From Sporosarcina oncorhynchi (GTDB lineage: Bacteria > Bacillota > Bacilli > Bacillales_A > Planococcaceae), in contig NZ_CP129118.1 of assembly GCF_033304615.1 (NCBI RefSeq), forward strand, positions 864,001 through 928,000: a stretch of 64,000 nt of DNA. Direction: 5' to 3'. Of the stretch, positions 34,686 to 42,631 are shown piece by piece (position 1 is the stretch's first letter; each line of letters begins with the position of its first letter). The position numbers were made by a program, and so were the translations under genes. Below the pieces are notes generated by a model. That model saw nothing but the letters and a program-made list of their open reading frames with translations. It had not been told where the DNA came from and ran no database searches.

Positions 34686-35729
34686 ATGTTATTCCTTGCA
34701 ATGGCGGCTGCATTCATAGCTTCCATCATACTAACTCCGCTTGTCATCAAATTCGCACATAGGATTGGGGCAGTCGACCATCCAAATTACCGCAAAGTGC
34801 ATGCTGCTGTAATGCCGCGAATTGGCGGACTGGCAATATTCGGCGCATTTGCTGTCGGTTATTTACTATTACGTCCTCAAGATGATCACGCCATGGGAAT
34901 TCTCATTGGTGCAGTCATCATTATCATCATCGGTTTTCTTGATGATATGCTCGATATTACTGCAAAAGCAAAATTGCTGGGCCAAATTGCTGCTGCGCTC
35001 GTAGTCGTGACGTATGGCGGTTTACAAATTGAATTCATTAACTTGCCTTTTTACGGCCAATTTAGTTTTGGCTATTTTAGTATACCTATTACGATTTTAT
35101 GGATTGTTGGAATTGCCAATGCCATTAACTTAATTGATGGACTTGACGGACTTGCGGCGGGGGTTTCGACAATCGCGCTCATTTCCATTACAGTGATGGC
35201 AGTTATTATGGCAGACGTTTTCGTTATCGCGACGGCTTCAATTTTAGCAGCTAGTTCACTTGGATTCTTGACGTTTAATTTTCATCCTGCCAAGATTTTT
35301 ATGGGGGATACAGGATCATTGTTTCTCGGTTATATGATTGCAGTTCTTGCGCTGTTAGGATTTAAGAACATTGCTGTCGTATCGTTGCTCATCCCGATCA
35401 TCATACTTGGTGTTCCGGTGTCAGATACATTCTTTGCGATCGTGCGTCGTATACGGATGAAACAGCCCGTTTCAGCTCCTGACAAATCGCATTTACATCA
35501 TTGCCTGCTACGTGCAGGATTCTCACATAGACAGACAGTGCTAATCATCTACGGACTTGCGATTCTGTTCGGTGTCGCAGCCGTCATCTTCTCCCAAGCT
35601 ACAGTTTGGGGTGCGATTGTGCTTGCGGTCGTCATTCTGATCGCTGTTGAGTTGTTTGTAGAAATCATCGGACTTGCCGGAACTAATTACCGGCCTTTAT
35701 TAAATCTTGTCCGGATGATTGGGAAATAA
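34686..35729 (+). CDS. tagO: undecaprenyl-phosphate GlcNAc-1-phosphate transferase
   Basis: The protein has 347 residues from the ATG at 34686, with GGGGAGGA upstream; the in-frame ATG at 34632 lies in the promoter. It is a polytopic membrane enzyme with about ten helices and the catalytic blocks of the MraY/WecA family: DHPNYRKVHAAVMPRIGGLA, FLDDMLDI (Mg-binding Asp pair), AINLIDGLDGLAAG, FNFHPAKIFMGDTGSLFLG and the cytoplasmic DKSHLHHCLLRAGFSHRQT. It starts wall teichoic acid or similar polymer synthesis by moving GlcNAc-phosphate onto undecaprenyl-phosphate. Its position next to an LCP gene, yvyE and degSU matches B. subtilis. Confidence 0.93.
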   Translation: MLFLAMAAAFIASIILTPLVIKFAHRIGAVDHPNYRKVHAAVMPRIGGLAIFGAFAVGYLLLRPQDDHAMGILIGAVIIIIIGFLDDMLDITAKAKLLGQIAAALVVVTYGGLQIEFINLPFYGQFSFGYFSIPITILWIVGIANAINLIDGLDGLAAGVSTIALISITVMAVIMADVFVIATASILAASSLGFLTFNFHPAKIFMGDTGSLFLGYMIAVLALLGFKNIAVVSLLIPIIILGVPVSDTFFAIVRRIRMKQPVSAPDKSHLHHCLLRAGFSHRQTVLIIYGLAILFGVAAVIFSQATVWGAIVLAVVILIAVELFVEIIGLAGTNYRPLLNLVRMIGK

Positions 35730-35746
35730 TCATATTGCGCTAAATA

Positions 35747-35786
35747 AACGGCGGCTTGCATTTAACATGCAGGCCGCCGTTTTTAT
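35747..35786 (+). terminator. rho-independent terminator
   Basis: The arms AAACGGCGGC and GCCGCCGTTT with inner TGCAT/ATGCA are followed by TTTTT, after tagO. Confidence 0.92.
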
Positions 35787-35796
35787 TGTTCATATG

Positions 35797-35827
35797 AAAA
35801 AGCCATTCCGGAGGGGAATGGCTTTTA
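35797..35827. terminator. terminator for the LCP gene
   Basis: The hairpin AAAAGCCATTCC/GGAATGGCTTTT lies just after the stop of the minus-strand LCP gene. Confidence 0.85.
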
Positions 35828-35831
35828 GTTA

Positions 35832-36899
35832 TCAGTTTGTGAAATCACTGCTGCCCTCAGCAGTTTCATCCACCGTACCGATTGTATTGCTGTTGCTATC
35901 CGTTAATGTCGAAGAATCAGGTATTAAGCCTAAATGCGATTTGAGTATTTGTTGTACGTTTTGGAGATCATTTTCGTTCAACTTATAATAGTAGACTCCT
36001 GTTGACCAGTCATCATAACCTTGCAGACTAAGTGTATCAATTTTAGGTGTACCGCCTTTTGCATATTCCCAGAAAGACGTCATTTCTTTGAATGTCATAT
36101 CTGTTTTCATGTTATCGCCGACCGCTTCAATCACATCACCGTATTTCGTGATAGACTTCACAGACACCATTTCTTTGATAATTGCTTGTAAAATCATTTG
36201 CTGACGCTTTCCTCGTTCGATGTCACTATCCAACTTCCGTGTTCTTGCCAATGCTAACGTATGTCTACCGTCAAGCACTTGCAGCCCTTTTTTCAGCTGG
36301 ATGGCATTTTTATCATTTTCGTCCTTTTCCAGACGGTCGTAAGGGACTTCTACTTCAACGCCGCCAAGAGCATCAACGACTTCGATAAATGCATTGAAGT
36401 TCATCTTTACGTAGTAATCAAGAGGAATATCAAGCATTTCTTCTACAGCTTCGATAGAGGCGTGTGTTCCGCCGAAAGCATGTGCATGTGTAATTTTATC
36501 TTTATAACCGACTTTTGGAATATAAACATACGAATCGCGGGGAATACTCAATAGTTTGACTGATTTCTCCTCGGGATTGAATGTTGCAACAAGTAAAGCA
36601 TCCGAACGGCTTCCGCTATTGTTCATCTGGCGCGCTTCGCTGTCATCGACACCAATGAGCAGAATGGAGACATTGTCTTTAGCGGGCTCGATTTTTACTT
36701 CGCCTCGTAATTCTGACTTCGGTGTTTCTGGTACAGCTTCATAAGCACGATCAACGGCCTGTTCAGCTTTTTGCTGTAATGATAACGCATAGGCTGAAAC
36801 AACGAGTAGGGAAGTGAAAGCCATAAGAAGACCGACTTTTATTGCTAATCTAGATTTGGAAGTCTTCTTTTTCATTTTTTTATAATCTGTCCTTTTCAT
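35832..36899 (-). CDS. tagV: LCP (LytR-CpsA-Psr) family wall-polymer ligase, TagV-like
   Basis: The 355-residue protein has a short basic N-terminus, one membrane helix (VGLLMAFTSLLVVSAYAL) and an extracellular LCP domain with the pyrophosphate/lipid-binding residues in LLIGVDDSEAR, SRSDALLVATFNP, LLSIPRDSYVYIP, INHAHAFGG-like ITHAHAFGG and LDGRHTLALARTRKLDSDIERGKRQQ split by normal spacing. LCP proteins move wall teichoic acid from its lipid carrier to peptidoglycan. The start could also be ATG eight codons later. Location between tagO and yvyE is that of B. subtilis yvhJ (tagV), hence the symbol. A small hairpin around CCCAG/CTGGG precedes the gene. Confidence 0.87.
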   Translation of the reverse strand: MKRTDYKKMKKKTSKSRLAIKVGLLMAFTSLLVVSAYALSLQQKAEQAVDRAYEAVPETPKSELRGEVKIEPAKDNVSILLIGVDDSEARQMNNSGSRSDALLVATFNPEEKSVKLLSIPRDSYVYIPKVGYKDKITHAHAFGGTHASIEAVEEMLDIPLDYYVKMNFNAFIEVVDALGGVEVEVPYDRLEKDENDKNAIQLKKGLQVLDGRHTLALARTRKLDSDIERGKRQQMILQAIIKEMVSVKSITKYGDVIEAVGDNMKTDMTFKEMTSFWEYAKGGTPKIDTLSLQGYDDWSTGVYYYKLNENDLQNVQQILKSHLGLIPDSSTLTDSNSNTIGTVDETAEGSSDFTN

Positions 36900-37051
36900 T
36901 TACATAAAAGCCCCCAGCATCGGCCTGGGAATAGAAGCCCAAGCGAATTTATGTTCAATTGAAGCTGACTCGAAAAATAGAGTTTAGTAAAATGCGAATA
37001 AACGTCAACTTTCTCCATTATACTATTAAATTCTCACTTCGTATACTATTA

Positions 37052-37684
37052 TCAGTTATCGAATTCGAGGAAAGAAGTAGAAAGAGGGGAGATTTCTGCT
37101 TGACCGCTTGTCAATTCAGTCATCCATGCGGTAAATGCATCGATCTCGTTAATAGGAACATTTATCATCAGACTGACGTCCTCTTCATAGACGATCTTAA
37201 CAAGCGGATATGTGGACTGCCTTGCTTCGTTTTCTACTTTACCAAGCCATGTGTAATCGATGGACACTTTCATGAGCTGATGGAGTTTACGCTCGACGAC
37301 ACCTGTCGCAGCAATCCCCTCTGTCGTTGCACGGCCATACGCGCGGATCAATCCGCCACCACCGAGCTTGATGCCGCCAAAATAACGGGTGACGACAACA
37401 GCGGTATCTTTCAGCCCTTGCTTCTTGAGAACTTCGAGCATGGGGAATCCCGCTGTACCTGAAGGTTCTCCATCGTCATTCGCTTTTTGGATATGGTCAT
37501 GCTCGCCGATAATGTAGGCCGAGCAGTTGTGGGTTGCTGTATGGTGCATCTTTTTGATGTCATTAATAAATTCGATTGCCTCGTCCTCAGTTTCGACACG
37601 TTTGACATATGTGAGGAATCTTGATTTTTGAATGACCAGTTCACTTTCCCCGGAAAGCCTTACTGTTCTATAGTCCGCTCGCAT
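37052..37684 (-). CDS. yvyE: YigZ/IMPACT family protein YvyE
   Basis: The protein has 210 residues from the ATG at 37684 (AGGAGTG upstream; an upstream in-frame start has no ribosome site). The N-terminal IMPACT/UPF0029 domain has SRFLTYVKRVETEDEA, HNCSAYIIG, DDGEPSGTAGFPML and VTRYFGGIKLGGGGLIRAY; a small C-terminal ferredoxin-like domain follows (TYPLVKIVYEEDV). The biochemical function is poorly defined; relatives affect translation or proline peptidase folding. It lies between the LCP gene and degS, divergent from degS, exactly as in B. subtilis. Confidence 0.9.
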   Translation of the reverse strand: MRADYRTVRLSGESELVIQKSRFLTYVKRVETEDEAIEFINDIKKMHHTATHNCSAYIIGEHDHIQKANDDGEPSGTAGFPMLEVLKKQGLKDTAVVVTRYFGGIKLGGGGLIRAYGRATTEGIAATGVVERKLHQLMKVSIDYTWLGKVENEARQSTYPLVKIVYEEDVSLMINVPINEIDAFTAWMTELTSGQAEISPLSTSFLEFDN

Positions 37685-37827
37685 TTGCAGCACTCCTATC
37701 ACTTGTAATACAATCGTAATACGCAATTAGTTATATGATGATATAATAATAAAGTGTATAAGGAATTATGAAATACTGCAACAATACCTATGTTGCGTGT
37801 GTTGATTTCCAGACGGGAGAGGTTCGA

Positions 37828-38985
37828 TTGGCAGAGAAAACTATAGATATCCAAAGCCTGGAACATATATTCGATAACATGGTCAACGTAATGGATCAGT
37901 CTAAAAATGATATCTTCACCATTAGCGAGCAAAGCCGCCAAGCCTTCCAGGAGATGCAAAACGAACTGGGTATCATCAAAGAAGAGATTTCCCGGGTAAT
38001 AACAGAAGGCGATTACTTGGAAGACATGACACGTCATTCTAGAAGAAGATTGGCTGACGTTTCCAAAAACTTCATGAAATTTTCCGAAGAGGAAGTCCGT
38101 AAGGCATATGAAACGGCCAATGATTTACTCGTGAGATTGTCGATTAATCGCATGGAAGAGAAACAGTTGCGGGTGAGGCGTGATGAGCTCGATCGACGTA
38201 TTGCGGCATTACTCGACACGATTGAACGTGCAGACCAGCTTGTTAACCAAGTAACGACAGTCATCACCTATTTGACATCAGACTTGAAAAAGGTCGGTGA
38301 GGCGCTAGAATCTGCTAGGCAGAAACAAGATTTTGCTATTCAGATCATCCAGGCACAAGAAGATGAGCGCAAACGTCTGTCGCGTGATATTCATGACGGT
38401 CCTGCACAAATGCTGGCAAACGTTCTGCTTCGTTCAGGGTTAATTGAAAGAACGTACACGGAGAAAGGTCCGGTTGAGGCGTTATCGGAACTGAATCAGT
38501 TAAAAGAAATGGTTCGAAATGCATTGCTGGAAGTACGGCGGATTATCTATGATCTGCGTCCGATGGCATTGGATGATCTCGGATTAATCCCGACGCTTCG
38601 AAAATACGTTTCCACCGTGATGGAATATGAGAAGGATGTCACAATCCACTTCATGAACAATGGCACGGAGAAACGTTTTGAATCGAATTTTGAAGTTGGC
38701 ATCTTCAGGCTTGTCCAAGAATGCATATCAAATGCACTTAAACATGGAAATTCAAGAGATGTTTGGGTGAAAGTCGAATGGCTTCGTGATACAATGAATA
38801 TAGTCGTGAAGGACAATGGCAAAGGTTTTGACCAAAATCAAACTAAAGAGAAATCATTTGGCATAATCGGAATGCGGGAACGTATCGAATTGCTGAAAGG
38901 TGAGATGAAAATCATTTCATCCATCGGCAATGGCACTACTGTGTTCTTCCGTGTTCCGTTACTGGAAACTAATCTTGTTGAATAG
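37828..38985 (+). CDS. degS: two-component sensor kinase DegS
   Basis: This cytoplasmic histidine kinase starts at TTG 37828 (GGGAGAGG five bases upstream). This choice gives 385 residues, the length of B. subtilis DegS. An N-terminal sensor coiled coil (about 1-160; [33 protein letters not shown]) precedes a HisKA_3 dimerisation domain with the phospho-acceptor in [20 protein letters not shown] and the conserved [20 protein letters not shown]. The ATPase domain has [15 protein letters not shown] and [13 protein letters not shown]. It phosphorylates DegU, controlling exoenzymes, competence and motility. The longer frame from 37768 lacks a ribosome site. Confidence 0.94.
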   Translation: MAEKTIDIQSLEHIFDNMVNVMDQSKNDIFTISEQSRQAFQEMQNELGIIKEEISRVITEGDYLEDMTRHSRRRLADVSKNFMKFSEEEVRKAYETANDLLVRLSINRMEEKQLRVRRDELDRRIAALLDTIERADQLVNQVTTVITYLTSDLKKVGEALESARQKQDFAIQIIQAQEDERKRLSRDIHDGPAQMLANVLLRSGLIERTYTEKGPVEALSELNQLKEMVRNALLEVRRIIYDLRPMALDDLGLIPTLRKYVSTVMEYEKDVTIHFMNNGTEKRFESNFEVGIFRLVQECISNALKHGNSRDVWVKVEWLRDTMNIVVKDNGKGFDQNQTKEKSFGIIGMRERIELLKGEMKIISSIGNGTTVFFRVPLLETNLVE

Positions 38986-39005
38986 GGTATTGGGAGGGAA
39001 TGGAA

Positions 39006-39680
39006 ATGACGAAAATTTTAATTGTCGATGATCATCAGTTGTTCCGTGAAGGTGTGAAGCGAATCCTCGATTTCGAAAATTCGTTCGAAGTAGTAGGAGA
39101 GGGAGACGACGGCACCGAAGTCACCGAACTTTACCGCCGCTTCAGTCCTGAAGTCGTATTGATGGATATCAATATGCCGGGTATGAATGGAGTGGAAGCG
39201 ACGGAGAATCTGAGAAAAGAATTCCCGGACGCGAAAGTGATCATACTTTCCATCCATGATGATGAATCATATGTATCACATGCATTGAAATCGGGCGCGC
39301 TCGGTTATATGTTGAAGGAAATGGACGCGGATGCGATTGTACAAGCAATCAAAGTCGTGGCAGCAGGCGGATCGTATCTTCACCCGAAAGTGACACATAA
39401 TCTCGTTTCTGAATTCCGTCGTCTAAGCGAACGCGAACATAAAGGTTCGTTCCAGCAAAATGATATTCGCCGTCCGCTTCATTTATTGACGAAGCGCGAA
39501 TGTGAAGTATTGCAGTTGCTGACTGATGGACAAAGTAACCGGACAATCGGGGAAACACTTTTCATCTCCGAAAAAACGGTTAAAAATCATGTATCGAGCA
39601 TTCTGCAAAAAATGGGTGTTAACGACCGTACACAAGCTGTTGTTACAGCCATCAAAAACGGTTGGGTCGAAGTGAAGTAA
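39006..39680 (+). CDS. degU: response regulator DegU
   Basis: The protein has 224 residues from the ATG at 39006, with GGGAGGG seven bases upstream. The receiver domain has [18 protein letters not shown], the phospho-acceptor Asp in [17 protein letters not shown] and [19 protein letters not shown] split by normal spacing; the LuxR-type helix-turn-helix is [20 protein letters not shown] followed by [20 protein letters not shown]. Identity to B. subtilis DegU is evident through most of the chain. Phosphorylated DegU activates degradative exoenzymes; the unphosphorylated form assists comK transcription, and comK lies about 2.7 kb away. It is co-transcribed with degS. Confidence 0.95.
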   Translation: MTKILIVDDHQLFREGVKRILDFENSFEVVGEGDDGTEVTELYRRFSPEVVLMDINMPGMNGVEATENLRKEFPDAKVIILSIHDDESYVSHALKSGALGYMLKEMDADAIVQAIKVVAAGGSYLHPKVTHNLVSEFRRLSEREHKGSFQQNDIRRPLHLLTKRECEVLQLLTDGQSNRTIGETLFISEKTVKNHVSSILQKMGVNDRTQAVVTAIKNGWVEVK

Positions 39681-39695
39681 TCATTCACAACTGTA

Positions 39696-39733
39696 GAGAA
39701 GGGGCCTCCTCCGTATATCGGAAGGTCCCTTTT
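39696..39733 (+). terminator. rho-independent terminator after degU
   Basis: A hairpin of AAGGGGCCTCC paired with GGAAGGTCCCTT is followed by a short T-run. Confidence 0.75.
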
Positions 39734-39756
39734 GACTGTTAATAGGAGGAATAGCA

Positions 39757-40332
39757 ATGAAAAAAATCGTACTCACAGGAACGATGGCGTTACTCTTGGT
39801 TCTGGGTGCATGTAGTGACAAAGAAGACACGAAAACAGGCCAAGGTTCTGTGGATGATGGAGAATCCGTCAACGAATACGGATCCATCGACCATGGTGTA
39901 GATGAGAACCAAGTCGGCTTCAATATAGATGGCGGCGAAATCGAAGAAGCGGCAGGTGTTCCTGCGCAGGAGAAAATCGCTTTGATGGACGCGTTCGACA
40001 CGTATATTCACGCTTTCAATAATGAAGACGTCGACGAATATATGGGGACACTTTCAAAAAAGCCGAAAAGTTTCACCATCGAAGAAGAACAGACCTATAT
40101 CGAAGAAATCTTCGCAGACTATGAGATAAATCGTGAAGCTACAGATGTCACAATCGTCAAATACGCTGAAGACGAAGCGCAAGTATTCTCCAACCTGAAC
40201 ACAAAACTAAAACAGAAATCAACAGCACTCGAAACATCACGCACTGGCCGCCAAGTGACAGTATTCGCTAAAGAAGATGACGAATGGAAAGTCACATCGG
40301 TGTACTATATGGAAGATCAAAAGAATGAGTAA
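39757..40332 (+). CDS. lipoprotein with NTF2-like C-terminal domain
   Basis: The 191-residue protein has AGGAGG nine bases before the ATG. It has a lipobox LGACS (Cys19), an acidic low-complexity stretch (about 22-65), and a domain from about 68 to 187 that looks like the SnoaL/NTF2 fold: LMDAFDTYIHAFNNEDVDEYMGTL split by normal spacing, then IEEEQTYIEEIFADYE and ending FAKEDDEWKVTSVYY. Similar lipoproteins of unknown function occur in Bacillales. No ligand or partner is evident. It is monocistronic between two terminators, directly after degSU. Confidence 0.8.
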   Translation: MKKIVLTGTMALLLVLGACSDKEDTKTGQGSVDDGESVNEYGSIDHGVDENQVGFNIDGGEIEEAAGVPAQEKIALMDAFDTYIHAFNNEDVDEYMGTLSKKPKSFTIEEEQTYIEEIFADYEINREATDVTIVKYAEDEAQVFSNLNTKLKQKSTALETSRTGRQVTVFAKEDDEWKVTSVYYMEDQKNE

Positions 40333-40360
40333 GTGATCACTAATAGTGTATAAATACCAC

Positions 40361-40401
40361 AAAAGTAGCCCATCCCAAGCAAGCGGATGGGCTACTTTTT
40401 A
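40361..40401 (+). terminator. rho-independent terminator
   Basis: The perfect arms AAAAGTAGCCCATCC and GGATGGGCTACTTTT follow the lipoprotein gene. Confidence 0.93.
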
Positions 40402-40486
40402 AGGTTTTTTGTCAAATGAGGTTAGTGAAGTATTTTTAGCCGACTTATACCTGGATAAGAACAATGAAATAAATAGACTATCCACC

Positions 40487-40684
40487 GTTGATTTCCGTTC
40501 CAGGTGGACGCGTTCCAGGGGGCGGGCGGTGAGCCTCCTCGTCGCAAAAAAATCATGTTCCTGCGGGGGCTCACCTGTCAGTGCAAAGATGTACTCCTTT
40601 TCGCTACGCTTCACTCGCAAAAGCCGTTCTACGTTACGTCTCTCGCTTATCCCCTAGGAGTCGCCACCTTGCACTCCAATCAAC
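40487..40684 (+). repeat. palindromic intergenic repeat, copy 1 (MITE-like)
   Basis: This 198-base element is bounded by inverted ends GTTGATT and AATCAAC. It contains GATTTCCGTTCC near one end, an internal inverted pair GGTGAGCC/GGCTCACC and GGAGTCGCC...GCACTCC near the other. The second copy at 41050-41180 has the same blocks in opposite orientation. Copy 1 carries an extra about 65 bases before the CCCTAGGAGTCGCC block. No credible gene lies in it, although short frames are open. Confidence 0.82.
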
Positions 40685-40800
40685 TAGAATCGCTTCAAAA
40701 CCTAAAGCCATCACATATCAAAAAAGATTAACGCTACTACAGAGTGTGGTAGTTTTTGATTTGATTGAATGGGTTTTGGAACAATTGCTTTCAGTTTAAA

Positions 40801-40945
40801 GTGAATAAGAATCCGCTTTTTATAGTTCATGAAATTTCTTTAATCATAAGCGACGCGGTTTAGAACTTTGGTTTTATTGTTAACTCTTTCAATTCGACAA
40901 TTGTTGTAAGGATAAATAAAGCTGTTTTCAATGAATGGGAGAAGC
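40801..40945 (-). pseudogene. ISL3-family transposase C-terminal remnant
   Basis: On the minus strand one frame reads YPYNNCRIERVNNKTKVLNRV followed by AYD-stop-RNFMNYKKRIL when split at the stop. This is the conserved C-terminal end of ISL3-type transposases (usual pattern Y-N-N-G-x-x-E-G-x-N-N-x-x-K-x-x-x-R-x-x-Y-G-x-R-N-F). It has at least one internal stop and no intact upstream part, so it is a dead fragment. It lies between the two inverted repeat copies. Confidence 0.7.
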
Positions 40946-41049
40946 TTTCTTTAAACTGGTTCTCGTTTAATTTAAAACAAGGGCTGTAGCTGGTTTCGCT
41001 AAACAAACTTTTAAGGATTTGAATCGCACTTATATTGTCCGAATTCTTA

Positions 41050-41180
41050 GCTGATTGGAGTGCAGAGCGGCGACTCCAACCGGATTAGTGGGACAGGTAA
41101 GACCCAGCAGGGAGCGTTAGCGATCCGATGCGGCTTACTGCCCACCCGGTGGAACGCGTCCGCTCGGAACGGAAATCAGC
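41050..41180 (-). repeat. palindromic intergenic repeat, copy 2 (inverted)
   Basis: This 131-base copy is bounded by GCTGATT and AATCAGC. Read on the minus strand it matches copy 1 (GATTTCCGTTCC..., GTAAG/CTTAC internal pair, GGAGTCGCCGC, GCACTCC). Both the end bases and the internal stem bases differ from copy 1 in a compensating way, so the pairing is kept. Confidence 0.82.
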
Positions 41181-41377
41181 GCGAAATAGGATTTATTCTG
41201 TTCATGATATATTCATAAGAAAATCACGCTAGTGAAATTCCATCCCTTTCTCCTGTTTTAAGGAGGAGGGGATTTTCTTTGACACTATCCCTAAAATTAC
41301 CACCAAAACCATGTTGCCTTTTCAATGGTTAATGCGTATAATGAGAACAAATGTTCTAACCGAGGAGGGAAGACGTC

Positions 41378-41758
41378 ATGCCTTTAATCCCAGCGAAGGC
41401 ACTGCCGCATTTTGAAAATATGATTTACTTGCCACTGCTGTTGACTGTCCTGGAACTGGATCGGACAGAAATTGAAAAGGGCTCCTTCAAACTGAAGGGC
41501 CCTTACTTGAAAATCATCGATGCCGCCATCCTGCGAGTTCAAAAAGAATTACAAGAAACAACATTCTACTTAAAACGCAACAACATGAAAGTTATTCGAA
41601 AAGATAGGGATAGTATGTTCACGGATTACATTTTTATTAATGGCGGCTTCGAAGATCACCGTCGTTACTTAAATGTCCGTTTACGAAACCGCACGGAAGA
41701 ACTGCTTCACTTATACTTCATCAGTCTGGGTGACTACCACCAAACCGCAACCAACTAA
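41378..41758 (+). CDS. YhjD-like conserved protein
   Basis: This 126-residue soluble protein has GAGGAGG nine bases before the ATG. I recognise it only tentatively as a relative of B. subtilis YhjD; the main reason is its place next to comK, which is also near yhjD in that species. The sequence has YLPLLLTVLELDRTEIEKG, KGPYLKIIDAAILRVQKEL and a basic middle (KRNNMKVIRK), with no signal peptide, membrane segment or metal motif. Function is unknown. Its stop overlaps the end of the convergent comK gene by four bases. Confidence 0.7.
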   Translation: MPLIPAKALPHFENMIYLPLLLTVLELDRTEIEKGSFKLKGPYLKIIDAAILRVQKELQETTFYLKRNNMKVIRKDRDSMFTDYIFINGGFEDHRRYLNVRLRNRTEELLHLYFISLGDYHQTATN

Positions 41759-42357
41759 TTGTCTTCGCCGGACTTGTCCGGCTCCTTCTTATAATTATCA
41801 ATTTTTTTATAGTCGCTCTCTTTTGGTTCCTGGACTTTCTTTAGTTCTTTTGATGGAAATAAATATGTCGACCTATCCATGCGTTTATGGTTTTTCAAAA
41901 AGTCGATTTCAATCAATCTTGCCAATGAATATTGCCGATAGAATGTCGAAGTCGATATGTTCAAATTCAGGTTCTTTCCATTCTCCAACGTCATGGAAGT
42001 ATCGAGACCGTCTTTTTTAAAGTTTTGCACGGCATGATACGAGATCCAGACGTTTTGGTCGGAAGTAGGCGACATTGTCGGTATGAAAATAAAAGGTACA
42101 CCGTAAGCGTTTGCCAACATGATTGGTACTTTATGCATTTTGCCTAGCACATGGTGAGATGTATGCATCGCGCGTGCGAGATTACTACCATAGTAACTGC
42201 ATGAACGGGTCACAATATGTATTGGTTTTTTAGAAACTGTAAAAGTTCTATCCCGCTCTATAACTTGTGTGAATACTTTATTGCCGATTGTCAATGGATG
42301 CAATGCCAAGGTGTCAAAGGATACAAAATAATTGTTCAATAATTTATCCAATTCCAC
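41755..42357 (-). CDS. comK: competence transcription factor ComK
   Basis: The protein has 200 residues. ComK-specific blocks are clear: VFTQVIERDRTFTVSKKPI, IHIVTRSCSYYGSNLARA, PIMLANAYGVPFIFIPTMS and NVWISYHAVQNF, aligned in order with B. subtilis ComK (192 residues). It is the master activator of DNA-uptake genes. The C-terminus (from about 165) is lysine/aspartate-rich and divergent. The start is GTG at 42357 with AGGAAG overlapping; TTG at 42351 has better spacing and is a realistic alternative. A cre site overlaps the -35 of its promoter, suggesting carbon-source control. Confidence 0.92.
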   Translation of the reverse strand: MELDKLLNNYFVSFDTLALHPLTIGNKVFTQVIERDRTFTVSKKPIHIVTRSCSYYGSNLARAMHTSHHVLGKMHKVPIMLANAYGVPFIFIPTMSPTSDQNVWISYHAVQNFKKDGLDTSMTLENGKNLNLNISTSTFYRQYSLARLIEIDFLKNHKRMDRSTYLFPSKELKKVQEPKESDYKKIDNYKKEPDKSGEDN

Positions 42358-42391
42358 TTCCTACCTTTCCCGTAAATCTATCCCTAAGATG

Positions 42392-42419
42392 ATTATAGGA
42401 TAATAAAAATTAATTGCAA
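42392..42419 (-). promoter_or_regulatory. comK promoter
   Basis: On the minus strand TTGCAA and TATAAT are separated by 16 bases, about 35 bases before the comK start. Confidence 0.65.
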
Positions 42420-42429
42420 GCGCTTTCAT
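42414..42429 (-). promoter_or_regulatory. CcpA cre site over comK -35
   Basis: On the minus strand ATGAAAGCGCTTGCAA fits the cre consensus WTGNAANCGNWWNCAW at every position. It shares its last six bases with the comK -35 element, so CcpA binding should block RNA polymerase. Confidence 0.7.
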
Positions 42430-42537
42430 GAATAATTTGAACTATTTATTTTGTTTAGTCAATTAAGCACTTGAATAGGCTAGAAGAAGAGAACCTGATA
42501 TCGAAATAAAGTAATGGAAAAAGTCGTTAAAACGGTG

Positions 42538-42584
42538 AAAAGAAGATAGATTTCCTCCGAAATAACGGGGAAATCTATCTTCTT
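42538..42584 (-). terminator. rho-independent terminator
   Basis: The perfect arms AAGAAGATAGATTTCC and GGAAATCTATCTTCTT lie downstream of the minus-strand amidohydrolase gene. Confidence 0.9.
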
Positions 42585-42631
42585 ATCGGCCATTCAATAT
42601 AGTATATAGACCTATTTACTATGCTTGGGTA

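Noticed and set aside
37699-38037. 112-codon minus-strand frame opposite degS
   Set aside because: Shadow of the degS coding sequence, which is certain on the plus strand.
40403-40800. Plus-strand frames of 70-80 codons
   Set aside because: They lie over the palindromic repeat copy 1 and its flank, have no ribosome site and resemble no protein.
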